64,000 nt of DNA from positions 1,768,744 to 1,832,743 of the forward strand of contig VXAU01002296.1 in the NCBI GenBank assembly GCA_013399695.1. The letters are read 5' to 3'. Shown piece after piece: positions 38,137 through 52,352 of the stretch. Under the pieces are notes generated by a model. It worked only from the letters and a program-made list of their open reading frames with translations, did not search any database and was not told the origin of the DNA. The stretch comes from Formicarius rufipectus. Its lineage: Eukaryota > Chordata > Aves > Passeriformes > Formicariidae. Both the position numbers and the translations under genes were made by a program. Within the stretch, counting starts at the first letter, position 1. Each line of letters opens with the position of its first letter.

Positions 38137-38461
38137 NNNNNNNNNNNNNNNNNNNNNNNNNNNNNNNNNNNNNNNNNNNNNNNNNNNNNNNNNNNNNNNN
38201 NNNNNNNNNNNNNNNNNNNNNNNNNNNNNNNNNNNNNNNNNNNNNNNNNNNNNNNNNNNNNNNNNNNNNNNNNNNNNNNNNNNNNNNNNNNNNNNNNNNN
38301 NNNNNNNNNNNNNNNNNNNNNNNNNNNNNNNNNNNNNNNNNNNNNNNNNNNNNNNNNNNNNNNNNNNNNNNNNNNNNNNNNNNNNNNNNNNNNNNNNNNN
38401 NNNNNNNNNNNNNNNNNNNNNNNNNNNNNNNNNNNNNNNNNNNNNNNNNNNNNNNNNNNNN
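38137..38461. other. Assembly gap (325 N)
   Basis: An unbroken run of N. Open frames spanning it are artefacts of reading N as unknown residues. The gap length may be estimated rather than measured. Confidence 0.99.
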
Positions 38462-41400
38462 CCCAAAAACACAACCCAGAATGGCTGTGAAATCCCGTTC
38501 TCATACAAATGCTGAGAAAGATTACTTGAAAAATATGTAGGAAGAAAAATAACAGTGACTATTACAGATAAAAAGTCTAGTTCTTAAGAGGCATAAGCTT
38601 TGCCGCATGTTAGGGAAACTTAAAAAAAAAACAAGAACCCTGAAAAAATATTTGGAAGTACTAGTTCATTATTTAAAAAAAACAGTGAAGTTTGCAGTGT
38701 CGTCTACGTGGCCATCATGTTTCCCTTCCAGATCTGTGAGACTGTAGAGATAAAGAAAGCACTTCAAATTCTTAAGTGTTTCTGGTTATTTTTTCTTCCT
38801 TTTCTTTATTCTTTTTTTTTATTTTTATTTTTTCTCTTCTTTTGGTCATATACATCCGTAGGATTCAGACACTTGTTTTTATCTAATGCTTGGAGATTTC
38901 TATCCTTTTTCAGGTTTATTAAGATCTAGTCTCCATTCTTTGAGTTTGTGTCACTGTGCTTGGCCCTGTGGTCAACACATACAAAATCCGCCATGCTGTA
39001 CTGCAGCCAAAGGCACATTGCACCTCATCACTTTGGCTGCTTCTGGGAGTTTGTTCATGGCTGAGGTTGAATGTTTGTTCTTCCATCTGCTGGAATCCCA
39101 GAGATGTTACAATGCAATATTGTTCCTGACACAGAGCAATGAATGTGATCTTTACTGTGGGAAAATTCCTCTGACAGCCATGCTAGTTGAGAGGAGATTT
39201 GTTGTTGATGCTCTCTTCGGTCACAGGATGTGACTCAGGCAGCTGTGTCTGCATACAGAGGGTTGGCTGATGCTCCCTGCTGTATTATTCTGTTAACCTT
39301 CTCCCATCTCCTGACATTCTTCTCTTGTGCTCACATCGCAGTCTGCCCTGACTCTGTGTTCTCTGCAGTGTATTTTGATTGCCAGGTCTCTGGCTTTTCA
39401 GCGGAGCCTGGTCCCTGAAGCACAGCTCTCCATTGCAGTCTCATAAAGATTTTAGATGAAATGGTGTTGCAAATTCAAGTACATCCTTGTAGCTGCAAAA
39501 ACCTTGGCTTGCCTGGGAAATGACCCGAGTCCATTGTGTGAGTTGCTGCAATCCAGCAATACTTAATTTCAGTTCTATGCTATTTGCTGGAAGAACTCTG
39601 TATTGCACTGCTATAATGGCACTAGACTCTTGCACAGTGCTTCCATTAGCCTGTTATTTCTCAGACAAGACTTCTTCTGTCCCTTGGGTCTTGTGAAAGT
39701 GGGTTTTGATAAGAACAACTTACAGATAGTTGGCTTAGCTCCCTGTCAAAGCAAAATCAGGGATTTGAAAAAACTCTGATAGCCAGGTCAACTCCAGGCT
39801 GGTGAAGGTGAACTCCAAGGCATGCAATGATGTGAGCAGTTTTTTGGGAGTAGAGTGGGTGATGGTGACTTGATGGAGATCTCTGGACCCCAGCGAGATG
39901 GGCGCTTGTTCCTCGTTCCTCAATCCTCAGTTCCTTGTCTCTGTCAGAAGAATGCTATGTCTGGACTAGAAGTGAGGAATAGGAGCACGAGGACAAAGAC
40001 TTCTGTGAAGCTTCAGTCATGTCTGTATAAGGGGCAAGTTCATGCCATGTGGGAGAACTAATGTTTGCTACTGCAGAAGCACATCTGAGTGCTGTATAGA
40101 GAGCACAGATCTGAACTTTGACAGCTCCTTCTGGCAGGGTCTGAAGGTATTAAATAGAAACTGTGCTGGAACTCTTGGGAAGGTGTTCCTTAGGGGAGGT
40201 GTCTGGAGGTGGAGGAGGCACTGGGAGGTTCACTGCAGTCTGCTGTCAGCGCTTACTAATCAGTTGTGCAGGCTGTAGAGAGAGGGCTTGAGAGCTGTGG
40301 AATGGAAGTGGGAAGAGTGTTTTTTCTTTGACTGTAGCAGCAATTAGGTGAGACTTTGAAAGAACAGAAGCCTTCCTAGGGTCCTGCTGGCAGCTTGAAG
40401 ACAGTAAACTATGCAGCAAATAAATAAACAAACAAATAAAAGGACAAAATAGTTAGAATGTGTGAAAGATTGCTGGTGAGCTCTACTTCAGCTGTGGGAA
40501 TTCAGAGACTACCCTGGATCCACCTTTGGGGAAGTGTGCTTCATTTTCCCAAACTACCTTCATGCCATGAGACCAGCAGTTGTCATTTGAGATGCAGCAC
40601 TTGGCTTCCATTTGAGCAGTATCTTTAAATCAATAGAAATTTATAACTTTTTTCAAACTTTATTCATAAATAGCTGCAAAGATCATTTAAATTGTTTATA
40701 TTTCCCATCAAAACTGTACACTCTTTAAAAGAGTAGCTTATACTTGCAGTCTGGTGATGTCTAAAGACTATTTTATCCAAAGGCTGGATTCTTTTGTTTG
40801 GAGAACAGTATGTTAGATCTGCTGGTCTGGTATCCAGAGGTACAAAGGTGACCAAAGGCTATATTTTAGTGAGTTTGCTCATGACCACAACATTTGCTGC
40901 AGTAATAACATCCTTGGTAATAAGAACTCTCTGATTTCACAGGTCAGTAGAGGTGGCAGAGGTGTCTGCGGGTCAGTGGTAGCAGCTTGCTGTTTGTGGT
41001 CATCTGGTCTTGTTACATACTCTTCCCCATTTTCTGTTCAGCCAAGTCCATTCCTAGTCCTGGTTCCCCACATGCTACTCAGGAGAGTGAGTACCGAGAG
41101 GCGGGTTTAAGGAGCACAGGTTCACACAGCTGGGTTCACTGAGATGGCTGCTGAAAGCAGGATTGCAATGCCAGGCCACAAGTGCATGGAAAGGAAGGGG
41201 ATCATAAAACAGCTCTGTAGAGCTTCTGAAGGCATGGCTTAGTGAAATTTTTATGTTGCGGAATACATAAATCCACAGCTGCCTGCTGCAGGAGCAACAA
41301 AATGATGCCACAGTATTGTCAGAAGTATGAATTTATCTGATTGTGAAAGAAAACTAAACAACCAAGTTTTTAATATTCATCTTGAGCTGAAGTGATGCAT

Positions 41401-44400
41401 CTTAAGAGGTTGAAAAGTTTTGTTTGTTGCTAACAGTATATTAATTCATCTGTCAATTGGAAGAAAAAACACAGGCATGATTAAGATAGTATTTCTGAGG
41501 TCAGTGATGCCTCAGTCAAGGAAATTCAGAAATTCTTAATTGTTTCACAGCAAAGGCAAAAAAGTAATTTAAACAGTTGTCTGATTATTTTCAAGAAACA
41601 ATAAGAATAATTGTAATTTTAAAAAATATAAACCATTATTTGGTTCTGAACCAAATAGTCTATACCATTTACTATCCAGTACCTCAAAGTACATTATGAA
41701 ACAGTCCTTAATTTGGGAAATAAAATGTTCTGATGATCTTCTTTTATCTGCCAAAACTTCAGAACTCTCTAACACCATCTGTTTCATTGGACTTGATGAC
41801 ATGGACATGTTTAGTCATGTCATCACTGCATGGTTTTTTTTCCTTAGACTGCAGTTGAAAGAGTTACGTCTTTTCTATTAGGTTTGCAAAAGGGTCTTGT
41901 TACTATTACAATTTCTATATTTTTTTAAAAGATGCTAGAAGGGGGAAAGTGAAAATGCACTTTCTATGGCTTACTACTAGTGCTTATTATTGTTTTAAAA
42001 TCTCCTTATCTTGCTCTCTTAACCTAGTTCAGTCTAAGCATTATTGGGCTCAGAAGTCAAGGATTGTTGGTTAGAATTTTCACTATGAAATGTTCCTTAC
42101 AAAGATGTATGTTTATGCTTCGGTAGCTCTGCATTCGGAGAAGGCACAATGTTGGGCTTTTAGATCCAGACTTCCTTCTCCTTAAAACTTGCTGACTTTA
42201 TTGTATGTCTTTTTGCCTCAAGTACAGTGATGGGCAGAATACTTTTCTTACATGAATAGTGTTGGACAAATTACAGGAACCTGAAAAATACTCAGCTCTC
42301 AAAGCTGAGTTTCAGTTTGAGGTTAATTCCGAAGATACGCTCAGTACCCCCACTCCAGAACAGAGAGAAAAGTTTTCAGAAGCACTGGAGGCTTAATCCC
42401 CTGAGTTCTCACAGTCCCCAGTGCTTTCAAACCATGTGATGACATGAAAAATTCTACAAAAAAATCTTCCCCATTTAGCTATAACATTGGCATTTCTTTA
42501 AGTGTCCATTATGTAATGTTTAAATGGATGTTAATTCAAGCTATTAAATAACAGTGGAAAGTCAGTGTAGGTTTAGTTTGCTGATGAAACACAAATTCAC
42601 ATCTGTGTTGCTTTCATTTGTATCTGTAATGCAAGGCTAAAGTAGAACCAAGTGAACTATTTTTTTTCATAGGTTGTAGTCTGTAAAAATAATTGCTCTG
42701 GTAAGAAGTAGTTATTTCATACAACAAAAGCATGTCCAAGGAGAGTCTTAAATCTCTGCACAGACACAAGAACTACAACTGGAATAAGGGGCATATTGAG
42801 CACATGATTAAGACATAGTGGGTCTGTCCACTGAGGTCTTTTCCTTAAGACCTGACACTTGCATGCCAGGGGAAGACTGTATGTTCATAGTTGGACACTT
42901 GATACCACATGTCCTTTCCTTATTCAAGTGCTTAGCTGTTTGCTTTTCCCTACCTATGTTGTACCGATTTCAGTGAAACACACAGCAACAAATGAAGCCT
43001 GTAAATCTACAAGTTTATAGGAGATGTGAAGGTCCAGGTCAGGGAAGGTGGCATCCCGGACTGCATTCATCCAGTGCACAGTTTCCAATGATGTTTGATG
43101 TAAGCTGAAGGAAGACACAGTAGTTTGCGTTATTATTTTGAAATACGTTTTCCTGAGAATTTTCATTCAAAAAGATATGCGCAAGATGTAATTCTCATGC
43201 TGTTTGACTGAAGTTTAGGGACCCATGAGCTTCTGCCCTTGGGATGCCCTCAGGGGCAGCTTGAACCCTCCGAAGACAGAAGGCAAATTGTTCCTTGCGT
43301 TTGAGGTTATGTTCTGGCCAATCACCAAACCATCCTCTGTGAAGGATAAGTGGTATAAACCAGTACTTGCCTGTAGTGTAAACAGGGCCCGAGGCTCAAG
43401 TGGGTAAATAACACTGACAACAAACAGTGCTCAGCAGAGCTGGTGGCCATCTAAAGGCTGATGGATTTCATGAAGCATAAAGAAGGGATGCTTGGAGGCA
43501 ATCTGCCTGCCCCACAGGCTGAGCAGAGCTATATGAAGGTGCTGTGCTGCAAGGTGGAAACTCTTCAGCCTGCTTTGACAACTGATTTGGTGGCATTAAG
43601 TAAACAAATCAGGTATATTGGAAGGGCCACAAACCCTTCTACTTGAAGAAAGGAATGTGTGTCCATGCTAAAATTTTTTAGGAGGAGGCGTGTCTCCCAT
43701 GGCAGGGGAGACTTACTCCTTGGTGAAGTGATGCCTGCTGATTTTATTGACTTCATGTCTCTACAAACGTTGTGCTCAGCCAGATCTTCCTGCCTGGGCT
43801 GGTGGAGTTGATAAACTCTGTGTGCTACCTAGTACTAGGTACAAGCCCTTGAATCTTTCATGGCACTGAAGTCACAGAAATGTCGCAGTACTTCAAAGTA
43901 TCCACATATCATTGGTGTAATGGAGATCTCTGCAGCTGCAGGGGGCAAAAGGTTGTCTCTCTCAGATGAACACCTGCTCTTTAGATGACCTGGTCATTCT
44001 GAAGTCTGAGACCTGTTTAGTGAGAGCTTGCACCCATAGCAGAGGCCACAGTTAAAATTAGGTTTGGAGTGCAGAGATCTACTTTTTCTTCCTGTAATTA
44101 TGGAGCCCCTGAGCTAAGCAAACAAAGAACAAAACTAATTCAGAAGATCAGTGCTCTCTAATCATGCTGACCAGGACTTTCCTGGGATGAGTGCTGTGGA
44201 GATTGGGAGCTGCAAATGTCACAACTCCTCTTTCCTTATGCTGCAGAATACAGCAGCTCTGAGGGTACCACCACTCCAGGGAAGGAGCCAGGAGGTGGGA
44301 TACCAGCACCCTGGCCCTGGGTGGTGTGGTCTACTCAGAGGGAGGGTTCTGAGAAGCTTGAATAATGTTAGTATCTGATCGTTGTCACTAAGTTACTGAT

Positions 44401-47400
44401 GTCACTTACTGTCATGCTTGTCTGGAGTCACAGCTCTCCATGATGTTCATACATTGACATCACCAGACAGGAGGAGGCATAAGCTATAGTTACTGAGACT
44501 TCTTTGTAGTTTGTCAGCACAGTGTTTTGCTTGTGAACCAGTAAATGCCATAAGCTCCAAGTAAAAGTTTACTCTATGTTCTCAGATAAGTTTCCACATG
44601 GAGTTAGACTTCAGAGTCTCTGCAGTTTTCCTTTGTTCTTGGTACTAGGCGAGAAGACTGCTGGTACAGTTCACTCTGTCATGAGGTGGCAGATACCACC
44701 ACCCTTTCCAATCTTATTTTCCTCTAAACTGTATACATAAGCCTCTTACTTTGATGGTTTTGTTGACTCTTAAAAGCTTCTCTTTGCCAAGAAAAGCTAT
44801 GATAATCTAGTTATCCAAACATTTACTGATTTTTGTGGTTAATCTTTATTGTGTGAGAGAGGAATATTTTGATCTCCAGTCTGCAGGGCTGGCACTGCCT
44901 GAAAGTGGAGTGAAAATCCTGGGAAGGGTGGTTGGGACACCATGAAAATGATGCATCTTGAGAAAACCAAAATCCTTAAATGACTACAACATTGTCCATT
45001 GTAACTAGTGCAACAGTTTCCAGTGCTCTTGGTTTCCCCACTAACTCTGCAATTGTATTATAGTTATGACTGCAGTATCAGATCATCCACTGTTATGCAC
45101 ATAGGAGAATAAAAATAAAATTCCCTATTGATTTTTTTTTCCCATGGTTATGCTGTGGATTCTTTTATGTCTGCTAGGGAGTGTGCTCAATGCAGCACTC
45201 ACCCAATCCGGCAGAGACCTTCTTACCTTGCTTTGTGGGTATTCCCTTGAAGGCTTAGAAGTCCTTCTTAATTTTTCCCATATGTGGGATGAAATCATGG
45301 CTATTTGTAAAGTCAGTCTGAATGTTCTTAGTGTGTTTGCTTGTACTGAGAAGTAATTTAAATTTGATCTTCCTCTCTCAACAATCAAAACTTTCTGCTA
45401 ATCATGAAGTTTTGGCATTAGATCAGACATTATTAATGCAGATTGTAATGCAGTGTTGGCAATGTTTGCTTCTCCTCTAAGTCTTTCTGACTTATTTTAT
45501 ACATATAAATTTGGATATTTATGTTTTTTTCTGGGGTACACATGTTCCCTCTGATGCCAGTTTGCATGTCGTTTATTATGAGTCAGCCCTAACCCTAATC
45601 TGTGATCCCTCAGAGTTGCATAAAAAATTATGACAGTTTGTTTATAATCTGTTTTGTTGTTGTCCACCTCTGTTCACTGTGACATTTGAGGCTTTCTTGT
45701 GTACCTTATGTGCAGTTCCGAGGAATAGTTCCTTGGAAATTATCCCGATATTAGGATACACAAAAGATCCCCAAAAATATTTCAAGTATTTTCATCAGTG
45801 TATAAAATCCTTCTAATATTTTATTATTTTTAAAATGCATCTAAATAGCTGGTGATTAAAATTTATTTAATTTAGCAACAGTGCAGATTTGTTTTCTTCC
45901 TTTGTTTCTAAGTTCTCCTTGGATCATATTGAAAAATAGTGTCTTCTGCTGGGACATTTTTCAGGTACAGTAGTGGCCCCCTTTGATCACACAGTTGTAT
46001 GCATTTGGGGCAGAAGTGGCTCTTGGAATTTAACAAAGCCATTACACATGCTCTGTTAAGCTGTGGGGCTTGATATTACTGAAAAAAACAACACATTTCA
46101 TTTGGTTTTGATATGTCATTTGCTCATAGGGAAACATTCTTTAATATTTGTGGGTAAACACCTCTGTGTTTAAAAGGAAATGAACCAAACTGGAAACCAA
46201 ACCAACAAAACCAAAATAAAAGAAAAGGTGAATCCTCATCCTAATCTTTGGTAGCACTATACAGAAGGTGAGCTATACTCTGCCACTTACAAAATAATAC
46301 TGCTTTTTTTACCAGTCTCACACTGAATATTGTAAGGGAAATTGTTGTAGAAAATAGACAATTTGTTCTGTATTCTCTGGTGTAGGGAATAGGAATACCA
46401 TTCTGTTCTCTTCCTCCCTGATACGAGGTGTTAGATAGGCAAGTAGAGTCCAGGGGCTACTACCAGAGAAGTTCTAGATACCATGTTGCTTAGTATCTCA
46501 AGGCCCTGTCACCTGTTCTCATAGTAACTACCTGTTCCTGGTTCCTGTGAGAAGGCCTGAGATTCAGTGTTTCTTCATTATCTTAAGTCTAACAAGGAGC
46601 AAACACTGAGCTCTCTGAAGAGAGCTGGACGCCTGCCTATGATTTACAGTCTCAGTCGTACCGTAGAATTCCGTGCTTAACCTGGCCTAATACTTTTTTA
46701 TGTTCTGTCTTGTATTCAATATTCTTGACATACAGCTTTTTGCATGTAGTACTCCACCATTTCGTAACTGCTGAAGCTTCATGTCCATTAGATGTGCTCC
46801 AGATGGCTGGGTGGCCTGGGAGAGGCAGAACACACAGAACTTCCTCTGTTAATTGCAGAGCATCTGCTGCTCAATGCCCATGGTAAACAGCTTGCAGAAA
46901 ATCTACAGAGCTGTGCTGAAGCCGAGATGTTTTTTAAAAGTGAAGTTGAAAGGCATTGCAATAATGTAATATTTGGCTATTATGGTTCATTGTATCTCTT
47001 CTTTAAAAAGCAATCTGTCTTTTGAACTTCATCTCTCAGATAAGGACCAACACACCCATAGAAAGATTTTTTTTTTTGTAGCAAAAAATACTTGATTTTC
47101 AGTCTGTCTTGTTATTTGTGTCTATATGTGTGTATATGTTTACTGAAAAAGCTTAGTTCTTCTGGGCATTAATTGCCTAAAAATGGTAAAGTAATTTTTA
47201 CATGAAATGGGATTGTGTAAATGCAGAGTGGACTACACAGAAATATTAAAAAAAACCAGCAGAAGAGCAAATAATAATAAGAAAAAAATCCCTGTAGTCT
47301 GTACATCAGTCTGGTATGAAATCCTTTTCCTGTGTTAAATGGGACAAAGGTCTTGACTCTTTCTGCCAACAGTCTCCTTTCTGTGCCAACATAACAAGGG

Positions 47401-50400
47401 GATTGCAAAGTTGCAAAGAGGGAATGTGGGTGGAAAACCTTGAACAAAAGGTGATAAGAGCAGGCTATAAGAAGAACACTGAGGACTTCCAGACAGCTCA
47501 GTCATTCAAGGATATTTTTTGCTGTCTAACCAGTCCCGTTGCCTCCACGTGTTGACTGCCTGGTGTGGTCTTGTGTCAGCCACCTGCCTTTCTCCCTGGG
47601 CTGCTCCTTGCTATCCAGCCTGGCTACTGAGGGAAATATGCCAGCATTTCCACAAATGAAGAACTTCAGGCATTTTGTTCCAGTGGAACATGCCTTTCTT
47701 GGCTCTCCTTGGCTCTGAATGCTGCATAATCCAAGCTGGCAAACCCCACTGGACCTCTGCCCCACTGCCCGCATTCTTTGTGGGAAGGGCTCATCCAGGC
47801 TGTTCTTGAGCCCAGCTGACCCTTCTCCCTTTCCCTGTGGACGTGTTTCAAAAGTTACCTTCTGGTACACTGGCTTCATTTATTTATTGATAGAGGTATT
47901 GGAAATCATCTTTGCATCAGGGGCTCTATGTGGTAGCATCAGTGCAGGGTACTTGGCTTCGTTGGTTGGGGCCTGTGTACCTTAAATACATGATGCTAGA
48001 AGATAAGAAGCTGAGGTTGTCACATCACACTGGATTACACCAGTGTGATCATGTTGTCAGCTTTTTCACAAAAAATGCTTTTTAAAGATAAAGGGTCAGC
48101 TGAGTTGAGCAAAGAAGGCCAGAGAAAGCATAAAGCCAAAGAGCTGTAGTTCTGTCATATGTGATACTCTGTGGCTTCATTTTTCTCTACAGTATGAAAA
48201 AACACCTTGCAGTATTTTGTGGGTGCCATGGTGATCAATAACTGGTGTAGCAGCTGTTGCCAGGACTGGCAAATCCTACAGAAGCTGGAATTCAACACAA
48301 TATGAGTGGCTGGGGATCTCACTGGGTTTTTAGGAGGGAACTAACTGACATTCCTAGAGGCAAAATAAATTCTTTTTGGGGGTTGCTGAATGGTGTGGAC
48401 TCACTGCATAGTCACTCAGAGGTTTCCAATAGTGCGTTAAATGAATTAAATTTTTTAATGTGTTAAAATTCAGTTTTCAGGCATTAAGAAACTTAACAGA
48501 ACAGAGGCCTTAGAAAGTAAAGCCATGTTTAGCTAATGTAGAAAAAAAATCCTTACCTGCCTTTGAGGCCTATTGAGATTATCCTGTCCTTCCTCTTCAG
48601 AAGCTCAAAGGACCTATTCCCTTGTCCTGGGGGGAGACAGCTGAGACCTGTCCTGTCTAGGTGAGCTGCTCAGGGCAGTAGGACAGGAGAACCTCACAAG
48701 TGGGATGGACTCATTTCCTGTTCCAAGAGTTTCTCCTGTGAAAAGGGAGATTAAGTACAAAATTAAATGTTTCCCTAGTGAAGAGAGAATAAAGATTTAT
48801 GCTTTAGTAGATCAGCATAAGGCACATACACAAATCTATTTGTCTTGGTAGCTCAGATTTCCTGCTTGCACTGTCTTTATAGAGAGAAGTTACTCTAAAG
48901 CAGAAGTTTACATCTGTATAAAAAATTTAACATTTCATTGTCCAGTTTCATAATTAAAACTCAAACTGTGCTTTAGGGTTTAGACACATGTATCTTTACA
49001 AAGCAAAGTAAAATACATATTATTTTTCTGGAGGGATAAACTGAGCAATAAAGTAAATCTGCTTCAGGAGTGGCAGTGGCTGAGAAGCACATCCCTTTCT
49101 TTGGAAAATGTGAATATAAAGGAGAGAACTTTGCGCAACATGTATTATTGCTGCTTTAAATATTTTGTGCTGGCTTGTAGAGAAATATATGGAAGGTGCA
49201 TTGTAAATTAATCAAACACGAACAATGTCTTGTGCACATTGTAAGCAAATCACAGTAATGCAAATTCTGACAGGAGATTTCCTTTGACCTTCTCTGTGCA
49301 CTAACTATGTTATCTTCACTGTTACGTAAAGGGAGAGAAATTTTCTCATAGGAAGAGATTTAATTTGTTGACCCTTCTTTGCAGAATAAACCAACAGCAA
49401 TACTCAAAGTAAGAAACAAAAAATCTACTGCTAGCAAGCTGGAAGGTTGTGGCTTTAAAGGAGCAGTAGGTCAGAAACAGATTTTAACTCTTTCTCAAAG
49501 TCATTTCACAAAATGTTTTAGGTAATTTGAAAGAATTTCAGAGGAGGTCCTTCAGTGTCCTGTCATGGGTCACTGTCTGCACAAGGTAATGCACTGACCT
49601 GTCTAAAAGTAATGAAATAGATTATTATGAAATCCTTCCAGAGATCCTGCATAGGTTGTTTGGGCTTGTCAGTTGCCTATATATGTCAGCGTCATGAGAA
49701 CTTGGCAGGGAGCCTGTGCTGTGTGACACCTTGAAGGATGTCTTTGGAAAAACCCTGAGGTTTCGCATCTTCCTTGGAAAACAATGCTGTGGGAAGGTCA
49801 GATCTGCTCATCAGAGCAGAACTGACTCTTCAGCCACTGCATGAGTGCATTTGGGGTTTTCTTCCAGAGACTTGTGTTCAAAGATGCTTGGAGGATTACT
49901 GGTACATAATAGACAAGTTTCTTTTGAGAACTTGCCTTAGTTGCTGGAAAGCCCAGCCAGAACACTTGTTTGATGTTCCGCAGCTTCTTATCAACCTGTT
50001 TTGACTGAAGGAACTGTAACCTGCTCCAAATAGTCAAAATAACTAATTCAGCTCTGGGAACAGCAAAGCTACCGTCCTTAGCAGAGGATTTGTGCCACTG
50101 TCGTTATTGTCAAAAACTATGTGGATGTGGCTTCCTGGACGTGGCTGAGCGTCTGCACATGTGACTGCAGATATTCATGATGACAGTCAGACCATCAATT
50201 CAGGTGCTTAAGGACATTTGCTTGATGCAGGACATCTGTGGGTTGATTTAAGTCACCGTGCACTGGTGTCTTGTCTGCCAGAGGAGACTAAAAACTGCCG
50301 ATTAGAGAGTATGTTTTGAGATACCACCTCAGAGTATGGCCTCTCCCAGGGCTTTGTTCCAGAGATGAAATACAGTTAAATGCTCCCATGAGCCTGGTGG

Positions 50401-51900
50401 TCCTAAGTATTTGCATGGTGTGTGTGGAACACAAAGGGACTATTCAGCATTTGGGGTGGAAGGCAGGGAAACACAACTTGCAGATCATTTTGTGCCAACA
50501 GAGGTTACTGGGAGAGGAGCTCAGTGTGCCTTGCAGGTGCCTTCCACCAGCATGGGAAGGACAAGATCAGGCTCAATACAGCTTCTTGAGCTCTCTCTCC
50601 CCTGCCTCAGCACCTATGGGACAGAGCTGTTGTATCCATACAGATGTTTTTGGGCATATGAGCTTGGGACTGTCTTGCACATCCCCAGGAGCAGAGGGAC
50701 TGGTCTGGCAATGAACCACTGTGGCTCTGACCCTCATATGTTTCTTTCCAGTCTGCCCTTCAGGCAGCAGTGGCCCCAGTTCACAACTCCCTGGTTCCCT
50801 AATGACTTTAGTACACTGAGATCCTGAGGTGGCAGGTCCTCCCAACCTTCAGTGATACTCATGTTTCCAGACTGCTGCTCATGGTGGCATTGCGTGTTTT
50901 TCAAGCAGCACAAACCCAGCTGGAACATGGAGCAGCAGGAGTGTTTGGGAGTTGTTAACCCACAAAAGTTGAGAAATGGGAGGGGTGGTTGTTTTCCCTT
51001 AAATGCTTCGCTTAATGGACCTGCATCTATCTCCTTTGTCCTTACCCATCAGCCGTACTTTCCAGTCTTTGCCATCTTGGGAACTGCATATGCGTGTTCA
51101 GTGAGACTTGGCAGAAACCTGCTTAGTTTTGCCCCCTCCAGACAACCATTCCTATGGATGGCCCCCAGTGTCGGGTAGCTTCCAACCATCAGCTTATTGT
51201 CTTGGCTGCCCTTGCCAACACAAGGCAGGCAAATTCCTTTTGTCTGTGAGGGAACCGAAGGAGCTAGCTTAGGGCTTTGTTTCTACATTTTAACATTTTT
51301 CAGTTACTGTCGGAAAAAAAAATAAACCTAATGCACTAAAAAATGCACTTGCAGAGGCTAACAAATGCTAGATCTAGATGGTTTAGGAGAATAAAGAAGA
51401 AAATATTTCTTTGGTTGCTAGGATGCCTTTTAATCATTGAATTCAGTGTGGTTTGGGGTTTTTATTTTTATTTAGATGTGTGACATTTATTGTGGTTAGA
51501 ACATTGTTACAGTGTATTCTGGCAATAAATTTAGGTAAATGAGAGAGTTGGCTAGCACTTTGATGTGAAAATTAGGTCTGAAGTGTAGATTGACACAGAA
51601 TTTTAATATTTAATTGAAGGAAAAATAAAAAAGGGAGTTAGTGATAGAAATTTGTGGTTGTTCATTATTGAAAATGCCATAAGTGGCATTTACTAGGATA
51701 TTTATCCCTGAAATTTATTCTGTTTGCACAAAGACACTTTGCATCTTGTGCAGCTGAGAAAAGGAGCATGAATTCAAAGCAGATATTTTCCTGCTAGCAT
51801 TACAGCCTCGAGTGGGAGCTTTAGCATGACGGAGGGAAATATATGTCTGGCTCTTTGTCTTCTGCTTTTTGTGACAAAGGAATTCCCATCTGAACCGCTC
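38462..51900. other. ST7 intronic sequence, no gene recognised
   Basis: AT-rich unique sequence. A perfect 10-bp inverted repeat lies at 48024-48049. Frames up to 138 codons (50316-50714, 50411-50827) overlap in different frames on the same GC-richer patch and show no family resemblance. Confidence 0.6.
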
Positions 51901-52352
51901 TGCTCTGTCCAAGCCCCCTCCGAGCCTCTGGGTTAGCAGCAGTCAGTCTTTGCAGTGTTCTGACGTCATCCCGTGTGTGCATGAGCTCCGCTATTGTCTT
52001 ACGGCGAGCAGGGGCTGGGGATTGCAGTATCTGCTGGCTGATACCTATTTCTGCCTGCCGGTATCACGGAGAGGACGCTGGCCTGCCCTTATCACTCGGA
52101 TTTAAAACAGAAGCTCCTGCTTTTTGCTTCCTGAAGAAGGACCTTCACTGCGGTTGCAAGCAAAGGCTGTTTGCGGTGTTGAGCAGAGGAGGGGAGAGGA
52201 GGAGAGAGAAGAATCTGGCAGCTTGGATAGCCTGGACTGCATTGTCTGGCTTCATGACCCCTGCTGTGTAGCACTCACCGCTACTCTCATACACTCCGTC
52301 TTCCACTTTTTTTTTTCTTTGCTTTTTAAAATAACAGCATCTGGGGCGAGCC
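51890..52352 (+). promoter_or_regulatory. ST7: Alternative ST7 promoter and 5' leader
   Basis: A CpG-enriched stretch in AT-rich intron leads directly to the alternative ST7 start codon. It contains a full palindromic cAMP response element TGACGTCA at 51961-51968, the strongest CREB/ATF-type site I noticed in the window. A TATA-like ATTTAAAA occurs near 52100. The transcription start is not determinable but probably lies between about 52,000 and 52,130. The leader, if transcribed from there, would contain upstream ATGs (see findings). Regulation by CREB/ATF factors is an inference from the site alone. Confidence 0.65.
51961..51968. promoter_or_regulatory. Consensus CRE (TGACGTCA)
   Basis: Exact 8-bp palindrome bound by CREB/ATF proteins. 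It lies 392 bases upstream of the alternative ST7 ATG, within a CpG-enriched block, a position typical of functional CREs in core promoters. Confidence 0.7.

Noticed and set aside
37974..38540. Frames of 141-176 codons spanning the N run
   Set aside because: Most of their length is unknown bases in the assembly gap; only short non-homologous ends are real sequence.
45585..45600. Telomere-like CCCTAACCCTAA
   Set aside because: Only two units; expected by chance and not an interstitial telomeric array.
50316..50845. Overlapping frames of 90-138 codons on both strands
   Set aside because: Three frames share the same patch on both strands, typical of stop-poor composition; none shows recognisable motifs.
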